Source: Lamellibrachia columna
Taxonomy: Eukaryota; Annelida; Polychaeta; Sabellida; Siboglinidae
Direction: 5' to 3'
Length of the DNA: 64,000 nucleotides
Assembly: GCA_963662155.1 (NCBI GenBank)
Contig: OY759263.1
Location: forward strand, 39,522,044 to 39,586,043
The notes beneath the pieces were generated by a model. That model saw only the letters and a program-made list of their open reading frames with translations, did no database searches and was not told the origin of the DNA. Made by a program: the position numbers and the translations under genes. Shown here one piece after another: positions 53,982 to 64,000 of this stretch. The number at the start of each line of letters is the position of its first letter. Position 1 is the first letter of the stretch.

Positions 53982-54200
53982 TATCACGCATGAAAGGCTC
54001 AAAAGTTACAGTTTCAAAAACGTATTCGCCTGGAAGATCACCAGCAAGCTTGTGCACGAGGATGCATTTAGCATTCAGGCGGCGTGGCACTAAGCAGCTC
54101 AGATGTGCATCAGGCACCGTGGGTCAGTACGTCAGGGTTACCCTTCTTCGTAGACGTTCAATTCTATCGTTGTGCGAAGTCGAAGTATACGGCAAAGCAG
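53982..54200 (+). CDS. Modular FTP-EGF gene, unit 4: FTP domain second half
   Basis: 73 codons (one more than in the other units), phase 1-1, acceptor TTCTTCTTCAG, donor G|GTAAGA. It reads SRMKGSKVTVSKTYSPGR, GQYVRVTLLRRRSILSLCEV and EVYGKAG. It is the most divergent second half, with a basic LLRRRS where other units have VPGxN. Confidence 0.88.
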
Positions 54201-54440
54201 GTAAGACTGTATCTTGTTAGGGTGATAATCAAGTCGACACGCCATCATCACTGCATCAATGAGTAGTTTATCAAACATCATAACCAATACGTTAATAAAT
54301 TGTGCATGTTGAGTATTACGAAAACGACGCCATTCATATGCATGTGGCAGTAGGGTTGAGGACCCCACCCATCTAGTTATATGTGCGCATGGATTATGTT
54401 GGTTTCATACTTCAGTGCTAGACTGGGTGCGTATTTATTT

Positions 54441-54450
54441 GACACGTCTG

Positions 54451-54490
<40 letters not shown>

Positions 54491-54600
54491 TACATGCGTG
54501 TGTGATTGGGTGAGTGAGTGATTGAGTCAGTGAGTGCATACGGGAGTGCGTGCATGCCTACGTGCGTGCGTGCGTTCGTGCGTGCGTGTGTGCGTGTGTG
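54441..54600. repeat. (GTGC)n microsatellite, interrupted
   Basis: GTGC/GTGA repeats in the intron just before the decayed unit 4 EGF 1. Confidence 0.93.
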
Positions 54601-54673
54601 CATATACACAATCTCATGTACGGACAAAATAACATACATAATAAAATATTTAATGCTTGTTTGCGTGTCTTAG

Positions 54674-54784
54674 TCATTGAAACCTGCGCGCCGAATCCGT
54701 GCCAGAATGGCGGAAATTGCCTTAAAAACCTAAAAAAGCTGGTTACATGTGCAAATGCAATGCCTTTTTGTGAAAAAAACCTAC
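54674..54784 (+). pseudogene. Modular FTP-EGF gene, unit 4: decayed EGF 1
   Basis: An acceptor (GTGTCTTAG) and phase-1 start are followed by ETCAPNPCQNGGNC, a normal EGF beginning. In an A-run near 54735 one base is missing relative to the sister exons. The expected continuation, GYMCKCNAF, is in another frame and meets TGA. The final Gly-x-x-Cys and a GT donor at the expected place are absent. Because neighbouring exons are symmetrical (phase 1-1), skipping this exon would keep the frame. Confidence 0.8.
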
Positions 54785-55442
54785 TAAAATGTGTTTCCGC
54801 CGTATTCCGATAGCTTTGTATGTTTGACTTCAAAACAGATAACTAAAAAAAATTGTAATTATATTACATACATCTAACTCACTTTTATTCATGTATAAAG
54901 CGTGCTTCTATCAAATAATCAATCCCGTTATTCAATATGCCACTTACAGGAAATAGCACTTCTGCAGCGAGACACTGCAACACTCTTGATAAAAAAATAT
55001 TTGGATTGTTGTGTTCACCTCCATATTCGCCAACCACCAACGCATTTTCGTTTTGGGCAATATTTTGAGGGTTGTGTATAATAATGTGTTAATAAATGTT
55101 ATGGTCATAATAATACAATTTTGAAAATAAAAAATACAATATTCATAATATAACAATTTCTCTTGATGAATTTCTACAATTAGGTAAACCAATGATGACT
55201 ATGATTCCATCATACATGTCCATTGAGGTCGGGCAGAAGAATAATCAATATATGTTTTACACCGGAGGACCCACTCTACAGCTTAGACATACACTATGCG
55301 CATTAAAATATCCTATCCAGCTGAAGTGTCTCCCTTTAACGTCTGACCAGGCAAGATATTTAGCAAATGAGTTATGCAACAAACGTGTTTTGCAGCATTC
55401 TTGCGACAGGTATTTTTTATTCGTTGTATTTGCTCGCCCCAG

Positions 55443-55559
55443 TTGTAAACAGTGGTCCTTGTCAGAAGGCTCCGTGTAAGAATGGTGGCAGTTGCAAGGT
55501 TGACGGCAGCTCATACTCGTGCTCCTGCAAGGCAAATACCGCTGGCAAACACTGTGAAC
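55443..55559 (+). CDS. Modular FTP-EGF gene, unit 4: EGF 2
   Basis: 39 codons, phase 1-1, acceptor TTGCTCGCCCCAG, donor C|GTAAAT. It reads CQKAPCKNGGSC, YSCSCKANTAGKHCE, with the cysteine pattern of an EGF domain. Confidence 0.9.
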
Positions 55560-55584
55560 GTAAATATAGTGCTTGAACTTGATT

Positions 55585-55634
55585 TTGCTTTGTTTGTTTG
55601 TTTGTTTGTTTGTTTGTTTGTTTGTTTGTTTGTT
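55585..55634. repeat. (TTTG)n microsatellite
   Basis: About 12 TTTG units after the unit 4 EGF 2 donor. Confidence 0.95.
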
Positions 55635-55740
55635 AGGCGTTCTAACATGTTAGCAATTTATTTTAGTATAACAAACAAACAGCAACGTTTAACAGTCTTG
55701 CCCTACTCTCTTGATTTTAAATGCATAGACTACATTGATC

Positions 55741-58700
55741 CATCGCTGTCGTCCTGTAGGTTGCATCCCTCCATTATATTTCTCGCTGTCGTCCTGTAAG
55801 TTTCACCCGTCCATTATATTTCTCGCTGTCGTCCTGTAAGTTGCACCCGTCCATTATATTTCTCGCTCTTGTCCTGTAAGTTGCACCCCTCCATTATATT
55901 TCTCGCTGTCGTCCTGTAAGTTGCACCCCTCCATTACATGTCTCGCTGTCGTCCTGTAAGCTGCACCCCTCCATTATATTTCTCGCTGTCGTCCTGTAAG
56001 TTGCACCCCTCCATTATATTATATTTCCCGCTGTCGTCCTGTAAGTTGCACCCTTCCATTATATTATATTTCTCGCTGTCGTCCTGTAAGTTGCACCCTT
56101 CCATTATATTATATTTCTCGCTGTCGTCCTCTAAGTTGCATCCCTCCATTATATTATATTTCTCGCTGTCATCCTCTAAGTTGCACCCTTCCATTATATT
56201 ATATTTCTCGCTGTCGTCCTGTAAGTTGCACCCCTCCATTATATTATATTTCTCGCTGTCGTCCTGTAAGTTGCACCCTTCCATTATATTATATTTCCCG
56301 CTGTCGTCCTGTAAGTTGCATCCCTCCATTATACTATATTTCTCGCTGTCGTCCTGTAAGTTGCACCCTTCCATTATGTTATATTTCTCGCTGTCGTCCT
56401 GTAAGTTGCACCCCTCCATTATATTATATTTCTCGCTGTCGTCCTGTAAGTTGCACCCTTCCATTATATTATATTTCCCGCTGTCGTCCTGTAAGTTGCA
56501 TCCCTCCATTATATTATATTTCTCGCTGTCGTCCTGTAAGTTGCACCCTTCCATTATATTATATTTCTCGCTGTCATCCTCTAAGTTGCACCCTTCCATT
56601 ATATTATATTTCTCGCTGTCGTCCTGTAAGTTGCACCCTTCCATTATATTATATTTCTCGCTGTCATCCTCTAAGTTGCACCCTTCCATTATATTATATT
56701 TCTCGCTGTCATCCTCTAAGTTGCACCCTTCCATTATATTATATTTCTCGCTGTCGTCCTGTAAGTTGCACCCTTCCATTATATTATATTTCTCGCTGTC
56801 ATCCTCTAAGTTGCACCCTTCCATTATATTATATTTCTCGCTGTCGTCCTGTAAGTTGCACCCTTCCATTATATTATATTTCTCGCTGTCGTCCTGTAAG
56901 TTGCACCCTTCCATTATATTATATTTCTCGCTGTCATCCTCTAAGTTGCACCCTTCCATTATATTATATTTCTCCCTGTCGTCCTGTAAGTTGCACCCTT
57001 CCATTATATTATATTTCCCGCTGTCGTCCTGTAAGTTGCATCCCTCCATTATATTATATTTCTCGCTGTCGTCCTGTAAGTTGCACCCTTCCATTATATT
57101 ATATTTCTCGCTGTCGTCCTGTAAGTTGCACCCTTCCATTATATTATATTTCTCCCTGTCGTCCTGTAAGTTGCACCCTTCCATTATATTATATTTCTCC
57201 CTGTCGTCCTGTAAGTTGCACCCTTCCATTATATTATATTTCCCGCTGTCGTCCTGTAAGTTGCATCCCTCCATTATATTATATTTCTCGCTGTCATCCT
57301 CTAAGTTGCACCCTTCCATTATATTATATTTCTCGCTGTCGTCCTGTAAGTTGCACCCTTCCATTATATTATATTTCTCGCTGTCATCCTCTAAGTTGCA
57401 CCCTTCCATTATATTATATTTCTCGCTGTCGTCCTGTAAGTTGCACCCTTCCATTATATTATATTTCTCGCTGTCGTCCTGTAAGTTGCACCCTTCCATT
57501 ATATTATATTTCTCGCTGTCATCCTCTAAGTTGCACCCTTCCATTATATTATATTTCTCGCTGTCGTCCTGTAAGTTGCACCCTTCCATTATATTATATT
57601 TCTCGCTGTCATCCTCTAAGTTGCACCCTTCCATTATATTATATTTCTCGCTGTCATCCTCTAAGTTGCATCCCTCCATTATATTATATTTCTCGCTGTC
57701 ATCCTCTAAGTTGCACCCTTCCATTATATTATAGTTCTCGCTGTCATCCTCTAAGTTGCATCCCTCCATTATATTATATTTCTCGCTGTCATCCTCTAAG
57801 TTGCACCCTTCCATTATATTATATTTCTCGCTGTCGTCCTGTAAGTTGCACCCTTCCATTATATTATATTTCTCGCTGTCATCCTCTAAGTTGCACCCTT
57901 CCATTATATTATATTTCTCGCTGTCATCCTCTGAGTTGCACCCTTCCATTATATTATATTTCTCGCTGTCGTCCTGTAAGTTGCATCCCTCCATTATATT
58001 ATATTTCTCGCTGTCATCCTCTAAGTTGCACCCTTCCATTATATTATATTTCTCGCTGTCGTCCTGCAAGTTGCATCCCTCCATTATATTATATTTCTCG
58101 CTGTCATCCTCTAAGTTGCACCCTTCCATTATATTATATTTCTCGCTGTCGTCCTGTAAGTTGCATCCCTCCATTATATTATATTTCTCGCTGTCGTCCT
58201 GCAAGTTGCATCCCTCCATTATATTATATTTCTCGCTGTCATCCTCTAAGTTGCACCCTTCCATTATATTATATTTCTCGCTGTCGTCCTGTAAGTTGCA
58301 CCCTTCCATTATATTATATTTCTCGCTGTCATCCTCTAAGTTGCACCCTTCCATTATATTATATTTCTCGCTGTCATCCTCTAAGTTGCATCCCTCCATT
58401 ATATTATATTTCTCGCTGTCATCCTCTAAGTTGCACCCTTCCATTATATTATAGTTCTCGCTGTCATCCTCTAAGTTGCATCCCTCCATTATATTATATT
58501 TCTCGCTGTCATCCTCTAAGTTGCACCCTTCCATTATATTATATTTCTCGCTGTCGTCCTGTAAGTTGCACCCTTCCATTATATTATATTTCTCGCTGTC
58601 ATCCTCTAAGTTGCACCCTTCCATTATATTATATTTCTCGCTGTCATCCTCTGAGTTGCACCCTTCCATTATATTATATTTCTCGCTGTCGTCCTGTAAG

Positions 58701-59895
58701 TTGCATCCCTCCATTATATTATATTTCTCGCTGTCATCCTCTAAGTTGCACCCTTCCATTATATTATATTTCTCGCTGTCATCCTCTAAGTTGCACCCTT
58801 CCATTATATTATATTTCTCGCTGTCGTCCTGTAAGTTGCATCCCTCCATTATATTATATTTCTCGCTGTCGTCCTGCAAGTTGCATCCCTCCATTATATT
58901 ATATTTCTCGCTGTCATCCTCTAAGTTGCACCCTTCCATTATATTATATTTCTCGCTGTCGTCCTGTAAGTTGCACCCCTCCATTATATTATATTTCTCG
59001 CTGTCGTCCTGTAAGTTGCACCCTTCCATTATATTATATTTCTCGCTGTCGTCCTGCAAGTTGCATCCCTCCATTATATTATATTTCTCGCTGTCATCCT
59101 CTAAGTTGCACCCTTCCATTATATTATATTTCTCGCTGTCGTCCTGCAAGTTGCATCCCTCCATTATATTATATTTCTCGCTGTCATCCTCTAAGTTGCA
59201 CCCTTCCATTATATTATATTTCTCGCTGTCATCCTCTAAGTTGCACCCTTCCATTATATTATATTTCTCGCTGTCATCCTCTGAGTTGCACCCTTCCATT
59301 ATATTATATTTCTCGCTGTCGTCCTGTAAGTTGCATCCCTCCATTATATTATATTTCTCGCTGTCGTCCTGCAAGTTGCATCCCTCCATTATATTATATT
59401 TCTCGCTGTCATCCTCTAAGTTGCACCCTTCCATTATATTATATTTCTCGCTGTCATCCTCTAAGTTGCACCCTTCCATTATATTATATTTCTCGCTGTC
59501 GTCCTGTAAGTTGCACCCTTCCATTATATTATATTTCTCGCTGTCATCCTCTAAGTTGCACCCTTCCATTATATTATATTTCTCGCTGTCGTCCTGTAAG
59601 TTGCACCCTTCCATTATATTATATTTCTCGCTGTCATCCTCTAAGTTGCACCCTTCCATTATATTATATTTCTCGCTGTCGTCCTGTAAGTTGCACCCTT
59701 CCATTATATTATATTTCTCGCTGTCATCCTCTAAGTTGCACCCTTCCATTATATTATATTTCTCGCTGTCATCCTCTAAGTTGCACCCTTCCATTATATT
59801 ATATTTCTCGCTGTCATCCTCTAAGTTGCATCCCTCCATTATATTATATTTCTCGCTGTCGTCCTGTAAGTTGCACCCTTCCATTATATTATTTT
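55741..59895. repeat. Large minisatellite, 40-bp then 45-bp units, about 90 copies
   Basis: The unit on + is TCTCGCTGTCGTCCTGTAAG plus TTGCACCCTTCCATTATATT plus ATATT (45 bp). The first seven or so units (to about 56020) lack ATATT and are 40 bp. Two main variants alternate: GTCGTCCTGTAAG and GTCATCCTCTAAG. Because 45 is divisible by three, long frames run on both strands, including a 1316-codon minus frame repeating MEGCNLEDDSEKYNI. A marker unit with ATAGTTCTC recurs at 57734 and 58454, and CTGAGTTGC at 57931, 58651 and 59281, showing higher-order duplication of 720 bp (16 units). Confidence 0.95.
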
Positions 59896-59899
59896 ATGG

Positions 59900-61300
59900 C
59901 ATACCGCTCTGCTGTTAACAGAAGGAGCCCAGTATCATTCCTGGTCTGGTCACTTCACCTTTTCAGTGGTCTTCCTCTCTTCCACTGTCCTTTGAAGTCT
60001 TGTCTGTATGCTTGCCTAACGATGTTATCTCTTTGTATACGGCAAACATCTCCAGGCCACACGAGTCTTCTGTGTTTGGTGACATTTGTAATAGATTCCT
60101 TTCTGATCTTGATATTGTGTAGTGTGTACGCCCTGGTGACACCGCATCTAAAACACTCAAACGAGTTTGTGTTTTTCCTGTGATCGTAACGTCCAAGCTT
60201 CCGCACCATAGCTTGCTATCGGCAGTATAAGGACACCACATAATATGGCTTTCAGTCTTGTGTTGAGATGCCTCTTTTGGAAAATAAATATGCCATTTCT
60301 AAGTCTACCAAAGGCTGCCGATGACAAATATTGCGTCGACTAACATATCTCTCTGTAGACGGCACTATATTACCAAAGAAGCAAAACTCTCCCACAGTCT
60401 CTAGTTCTTCGCCTTCCAGAAGAATACGCTTGTCCAACGAATGATGACCTTGCATTGAGAGAAGTTGATTTTCATACCCCTTTTTCGGCAGGCAGCTTGA
60501 CGTTCTACATTGGAGACTTGTAGCTTCTCAAACACGGAGGACATAAATATTGTGTCATCCGCATATCTGATATCAAAGCTGAAGTTGGTATCTACCTTGA
60601 ACTCCTTGCATAAGCTCTTCAGGTCTGCCATGACGAACTCCTGGGGTACACTGAACAGGATAGGCAATAGCAAACAGCTCTGCCCCATTCCTTTTTTCAC
60701 TCTGAACCATTCTGTCTGTTGACCATTGATGACGAATGCACATTCAACATTATCATACTTCAAGCACTGGTACAACATACATCAATATCACAATGCCCCC
60801 CTCCAGATAGTATCAAATGCAGCCTTGTCGTCCACAAAATGTCAGTGCACCAGGACCTGGAGCTCTTACCTTTTCCATGATCTGTCGCACAATGAAAATA
60901 GGATCGATTGTCCCTGTTTTCTTCATGAATCCAAACTGTTGCTTTGATAGAATGTGTCAACGTTGCCGTGTATTCTCATGAGTATTGTCTTGCAGAATAC
61001 CTTGCACTCTTTCTTGTGTATTGAGTTGAGTTGATGCATATTTTCAGGAGCGTTTAAAGCTTCAGCCGCTTTGCAATCAGCGCCTGGTGCCTGGTCTTGA
61101 CGTCAGTGCTTTGCCAGCTTTCAGTCTTTCCTCTAGTGAGAACGGTGAACCCACCAGTCCAGTTGAAATGTCGCCAAACGCGTCCTCTGATCTTGGCCAG
61201 TTCGTATTAAGATGTTTCTCAAAGTATGTTTCCCAGCATTTCAACACCTCCTCTGGAGCTGTTTTAGCTTTCCGTCACCACCTTTTGCAGCCATGAGGTC
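59900..61300 (-). mobile_element. Degraded LINE (YADD-type RT), antisense
   Basis: On the minus strand there are RT segments EWFRVKKGMGQSCLL, FDIRYADDTIFM (catalytic motif) and FSQCKVI in 60778-60401, a C-terminal IVRQAYRQDFKGQWKRGRP near 60000 and N-terminal pieces near 61290-60950. Frames are broken throughout. The RVKKG and RYADD wording separates it from the CR1 and RTE-like copies; I cannot assign the clade. Its 3' end abuts the large minisatellite. Confidence 0.75.
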
Positions 61301-61389
61301 TTTACATGTCTTAAAACCATTTTTTTGTTTTTCCGTTGCATTAGTAACGTCAAATTGTTTTAATAGTATATTTTAAACACTGTTTTCAG

Positions 61390-61626
61390 GAAAGAGGACG
61401 AATCTGGCTTTTAAAAAAAATAGCACTCAGTCATCGAATCCGTATGGAAACATCAGTGATCCATCGCTGGCTGGAGACGGAAATAGGGATTCTAACTTCC
61501 AGCATGGGTCTTGCGCTCAAACAAACATAAGTACGGATCCGTGGTGGCAGGTGGACTTGGGTGAATTGTATGATGTTGAAGAGGTTATCATATCAAATCG
61601 CAGAGATTGTCCAAATATTCAGTGCG
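61390..61626 (+). CDS. Modular FTP-EGF gene, unit 5: FTP domain first half
   Basis: 79 codons, phase 1-1, acceptor CACTGTTTTCAG, donor G|GTAAGT. It reads TNLAFKKNSTQSSNPYGNI, LAGDGNRDSN, SCAQTNISTDPWWQVDLGE and NRRDC. AVDGN is AGDGN, the Cys-x-His His is Gln, and two extra residues precede the final Cys (CPNIQC). Confidence 0.9.
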
Positions 61627-62348
61627 GTAAGTTGTACATACAAGTCGACTATATATATTTGTTATTATACTCCAGAGCTACTTTGCAAGTCACCTTCTTT
61701 TTAAAAAGTACTTACTGAAAGATCACCTCTAAATTCCCCGTCACTTTTTGGTAAATCAATAATTTGTCTCCTGCACGGTGACATATTACGTTATCGTTTG
61801 TTTATAGTCTTGCGGCAATATTACTTTTCAGTCAGTAAACACATTTAAATGTTCACTGTAAATAAATAAAAAAAATGTAAATTAATTACCTCAATCGTGA
61901 TATCTTACAACTTTAAACAATCACTTGAATGTCATATCATCGTCACGCATAGGTACGTTTCAAGTAGTGTTGTTTTTGTGTTATTGCAGTTTCAGCACTC
62001 GCTGTTTAACACTCCGTTTACAGTTGTTATCATTAAAAGCAATATTGTTGGTCATGGGGATACAGAACAAATATGACCCCTTATGGTTTCATGGTAAACA
62101 GAGACTGACAGTTAACTGTATATAATGAAGTTTGAACATCATTGTTTAAACCTTCTTGTTATGTTTTTCTACATTCCGCAAATTATTACTCTCCATTTTT
62201 TAGAATCATCTTTCTACGTGTCTTTCTAATAAGCACGTTTGCATCATCGCCTAACCTCTTCCTAATACTAAGCCTTCAGTGTCAAACTTCAACCACATTT
62301 CGCTTCTTTTGTAAAGTTGTTCTTATATATACTGGCTTTTTTCGACAG

Positions 62349-62564
62349 ATGTTACCATGAATGGTCTACAAGTGACTGTCTCTAGAACGTCTGGTCCATC
62401 GAAGTCATCCGAGTTGTGTTCCAAGGAACACGTAACGTTCATTCCTGGTGAAATAAAGAGCATATACTGCGATGCGGGCAAGACAGGCAGATACGTCAGG
62501 ATTGCACTGCCTGGCCAAAATAAGGCGCTTTATATTTGCGAGGTGGAAGTATATGGCATTGCCG
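62349..62564 (+). CDS. Modular FTP-EGF gene, unit 5: FTP domain second half
   Basis: 72 codons, phase 1-1, acceptor TTTTTTCGACAG, donor G|GTAAGA. It reads VTMNGLQVTVSRTSGPSKS, GRYVRIALPGQNKALYICEV and EVYGIAG. The Arg before NG in other units (RLNG, RLDG) is Met here. Confidence 0.9.
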
Positions 62565-63195
62565 GTAAGACTGAATTGTCAATCAACCAATTTCAGTTCC
62601 AGTATAACGTTATACAAAACATTGACATTGGTGCCGCTCTTGGTGCACTGGCTAGTGCGCTCCCCTTGCGTGCATACTGTCGTATTGGCCACGTGTCGTC
62701 GGAAACGGCTTTAACAACTCACCATTATTTGCGAACATTTGATGAACTAAATTATTTGCAATTGCAGCAACTCTCATCTTGTAAAGGTTTGCAGCTTACG
62801 CTTGGCATACTATCAACACGACAGATGTTTCCTTCTTCTGTTACCTCTAGTTTTATTTATGTAAGCAACAAGTGTTTAGCTACACACAAGGATAACATTG
62901 CATCTTTCAGGTGACACAAACGACAAATTATGGCAAAAGTTATTTTATGTTTTTGTTGTGGATTGTATTGTGTACAGAAAACTTCCAAAAGGTCATTAGA
63001 AAATACTAAAAATGTAGCTATTGTAAAGACAAATAATGGCTTACTCCAGTGGTCAACCGTAAATTTATTTTTGTGTAGAATTAGTTGTAATTATATGTTG
63101 TATGCATTTTGGTAAATAAAGTATCACTATATCCTGAAGGAAAACTCCCCAGCCAGTTTTGCGAGTACAACTTGATATTTCATTCGTTTCATTAG

Positions 63196-63300
63196 ATGTC
63201 TGCAAGGCCGATCCGTGCTTGAACGATGGAGTGTGCAGAGCGGATGGCGCAACGTACAAGTGTGAATGCGCTCTACGCTTTTACGGATCAAACTGCCAGT
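63196..63300 (+). CDS. Modular FTP-EGF gene, unit 5: EGF 1
   Basis: 35 codons, phase 1-1, acceptor TTTCATTAG, donor T|GTACGT. It reads CKADPCLNDGVC, YKCECALRFYGSNC. It is the last exon in the window; a second EGF would be expected beyond the right edge. Confidence 0.88.
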
Positions 63301-63462
63301 GTACGTTAGTTTCGCCTCTATGGCTTATTATTCTTGATGAATCTAACAAGAAAATGCTTATGATTTATCCAGCTAACTTTACATGGTACAACTGCCATAG
63401 AGTATTGTTCAAATGTTATTACCATCAACAACATAGTTGAAACTAGGTGATATCAAACGTCC

Positions 63463-63466
<4 letters not shown>

Positions 63467-63543
<77 letters not shown>

Positions 63544-63613
63544 GTATATATATATATATAAATATACGTATATACATACATACATTAATTTTTACATATT
63601 TTCGTTATTCCGC

Positions 63614-63649
<36 letters not shown>

Positions 63650-63653
63650 TATA

Positions 63654-63713
<60 letters not shown>

Positions 63714-63725
63714 TATATGCATATA

Positions 63726-63769
<44 letters not shown>

Positions 63770-63828
63770 TACATACATACATACATACATACATACAGTT
63801 TGACATATTTTCGTTACTCCGTGCCATA

Positions 63829-63900
<72 letters not shown>
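63467..63900. repeat. (TA)n / (GCATATAT) repeats, duplicated block
   Basis: TA arrays at 63467-63541, 63619-63710, 63725-63765 and 63835-63895. The island ATATTTTCGTTAxTCCGxGCCATA occurs at 63597 and 63806, so a block of about 210 bp has duplicated. Confidence 0.9.
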
Positions 63901-64000
63901 CATATATGTGTGGCGTGGATGTAACCTGAAACCTGTTACTGAGCCTACATGCGTGTCGAACAGATGGCTGCAATGCAACCTTCGATGTAGCGAAGAACAC

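Noticed and set aside
55934..59884. A 1316-codon minus-strand frame of 15-residue repeats as a giant repeat protein
   Set aside because: The unit length (45 bp) is divisible by three and lacks stops on both strands, so long frames are automatic. There is no unique head, tail or splice context.

Overview
This is a window from an animal (metazoan) nuclear genome. Genes are split into short exons with GT-AG introns, and the rest is filled with LINEs, terminal-inverted-repeat DNA elements, minisatellites and very long (TA)n, (AC)n, (TC)n and (GTGC)n microsatellites. The transposon types (CR1-like with an esterase ORF1, RTE-like, Ty3/Gypsy, Polinton-like) and the fucolectin-type (FTP) plus EGF module mix suggest a marine invertebrate, but the sequence alone does not fix the species or phylum. 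No bacterial-type genes, operons, rRNA or CRISPR arrays were seen.

Layout. 1-3750: CR1-like LINE debris, including one CR1 copy inserted in another. 3750-9570: mostly unassigned DNA with a possible exon-like ORF, a perfect palindrome and a dead Ty3/Gypsy integrase fragment. 9.57-15.44 kb: a DNA transposon with about 1 kb terminal inverted repeats (TIRs). Each TIR carries a 19-bp minisatellite, a tRNA-like sequence and the first coding exon of a spliced integrase-like transposase; later exons lie between the TIRs. 17.26-25.16 kb: a decayed Polinton/Maverick-like (virus-like) element with about 0.3 kb TIRs, a broken protein-primed PolB on +, and a core-protein-like ORF and broken packaging-type ATPase on -. 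It also holds a 767-bp foldback element and a field of CTAGCGAC repeats.

28.0-63.3 kb: the main cellular gene, on the + strand. It consists of 19 recognisable exons arranged as five tandem units, each FTP first half, FTP second half, EGF, EGF (the fifth unit's second EGF is not in the window). Every intact exon starts and ends in phase 1, so units and single exons can be duplicated or lost without breaking the frame. The predicted product is an extracellular or secreted multidomain lectin-like protein. One EGF exon in unit 4 has decayed. No signal-peptide exon and no terminal exon were found, so the gene is probably incomplete at both ends.

The introns carry a complete-looking RTE-like LINE with a perfect 15-bp target-site duplication (28.4-32.4 kb), a LINE 3' fragment (34.3-35.0), an old CR1 copy (37.7-41.2), a young nearly intact CR1 (45.4-49.5), a 4.1-kb 45-bp minisatellite (55.7-59.9) and another degraded LINE (59.9-61.3). 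The four larger LINEs all lie antisense to the host gene.
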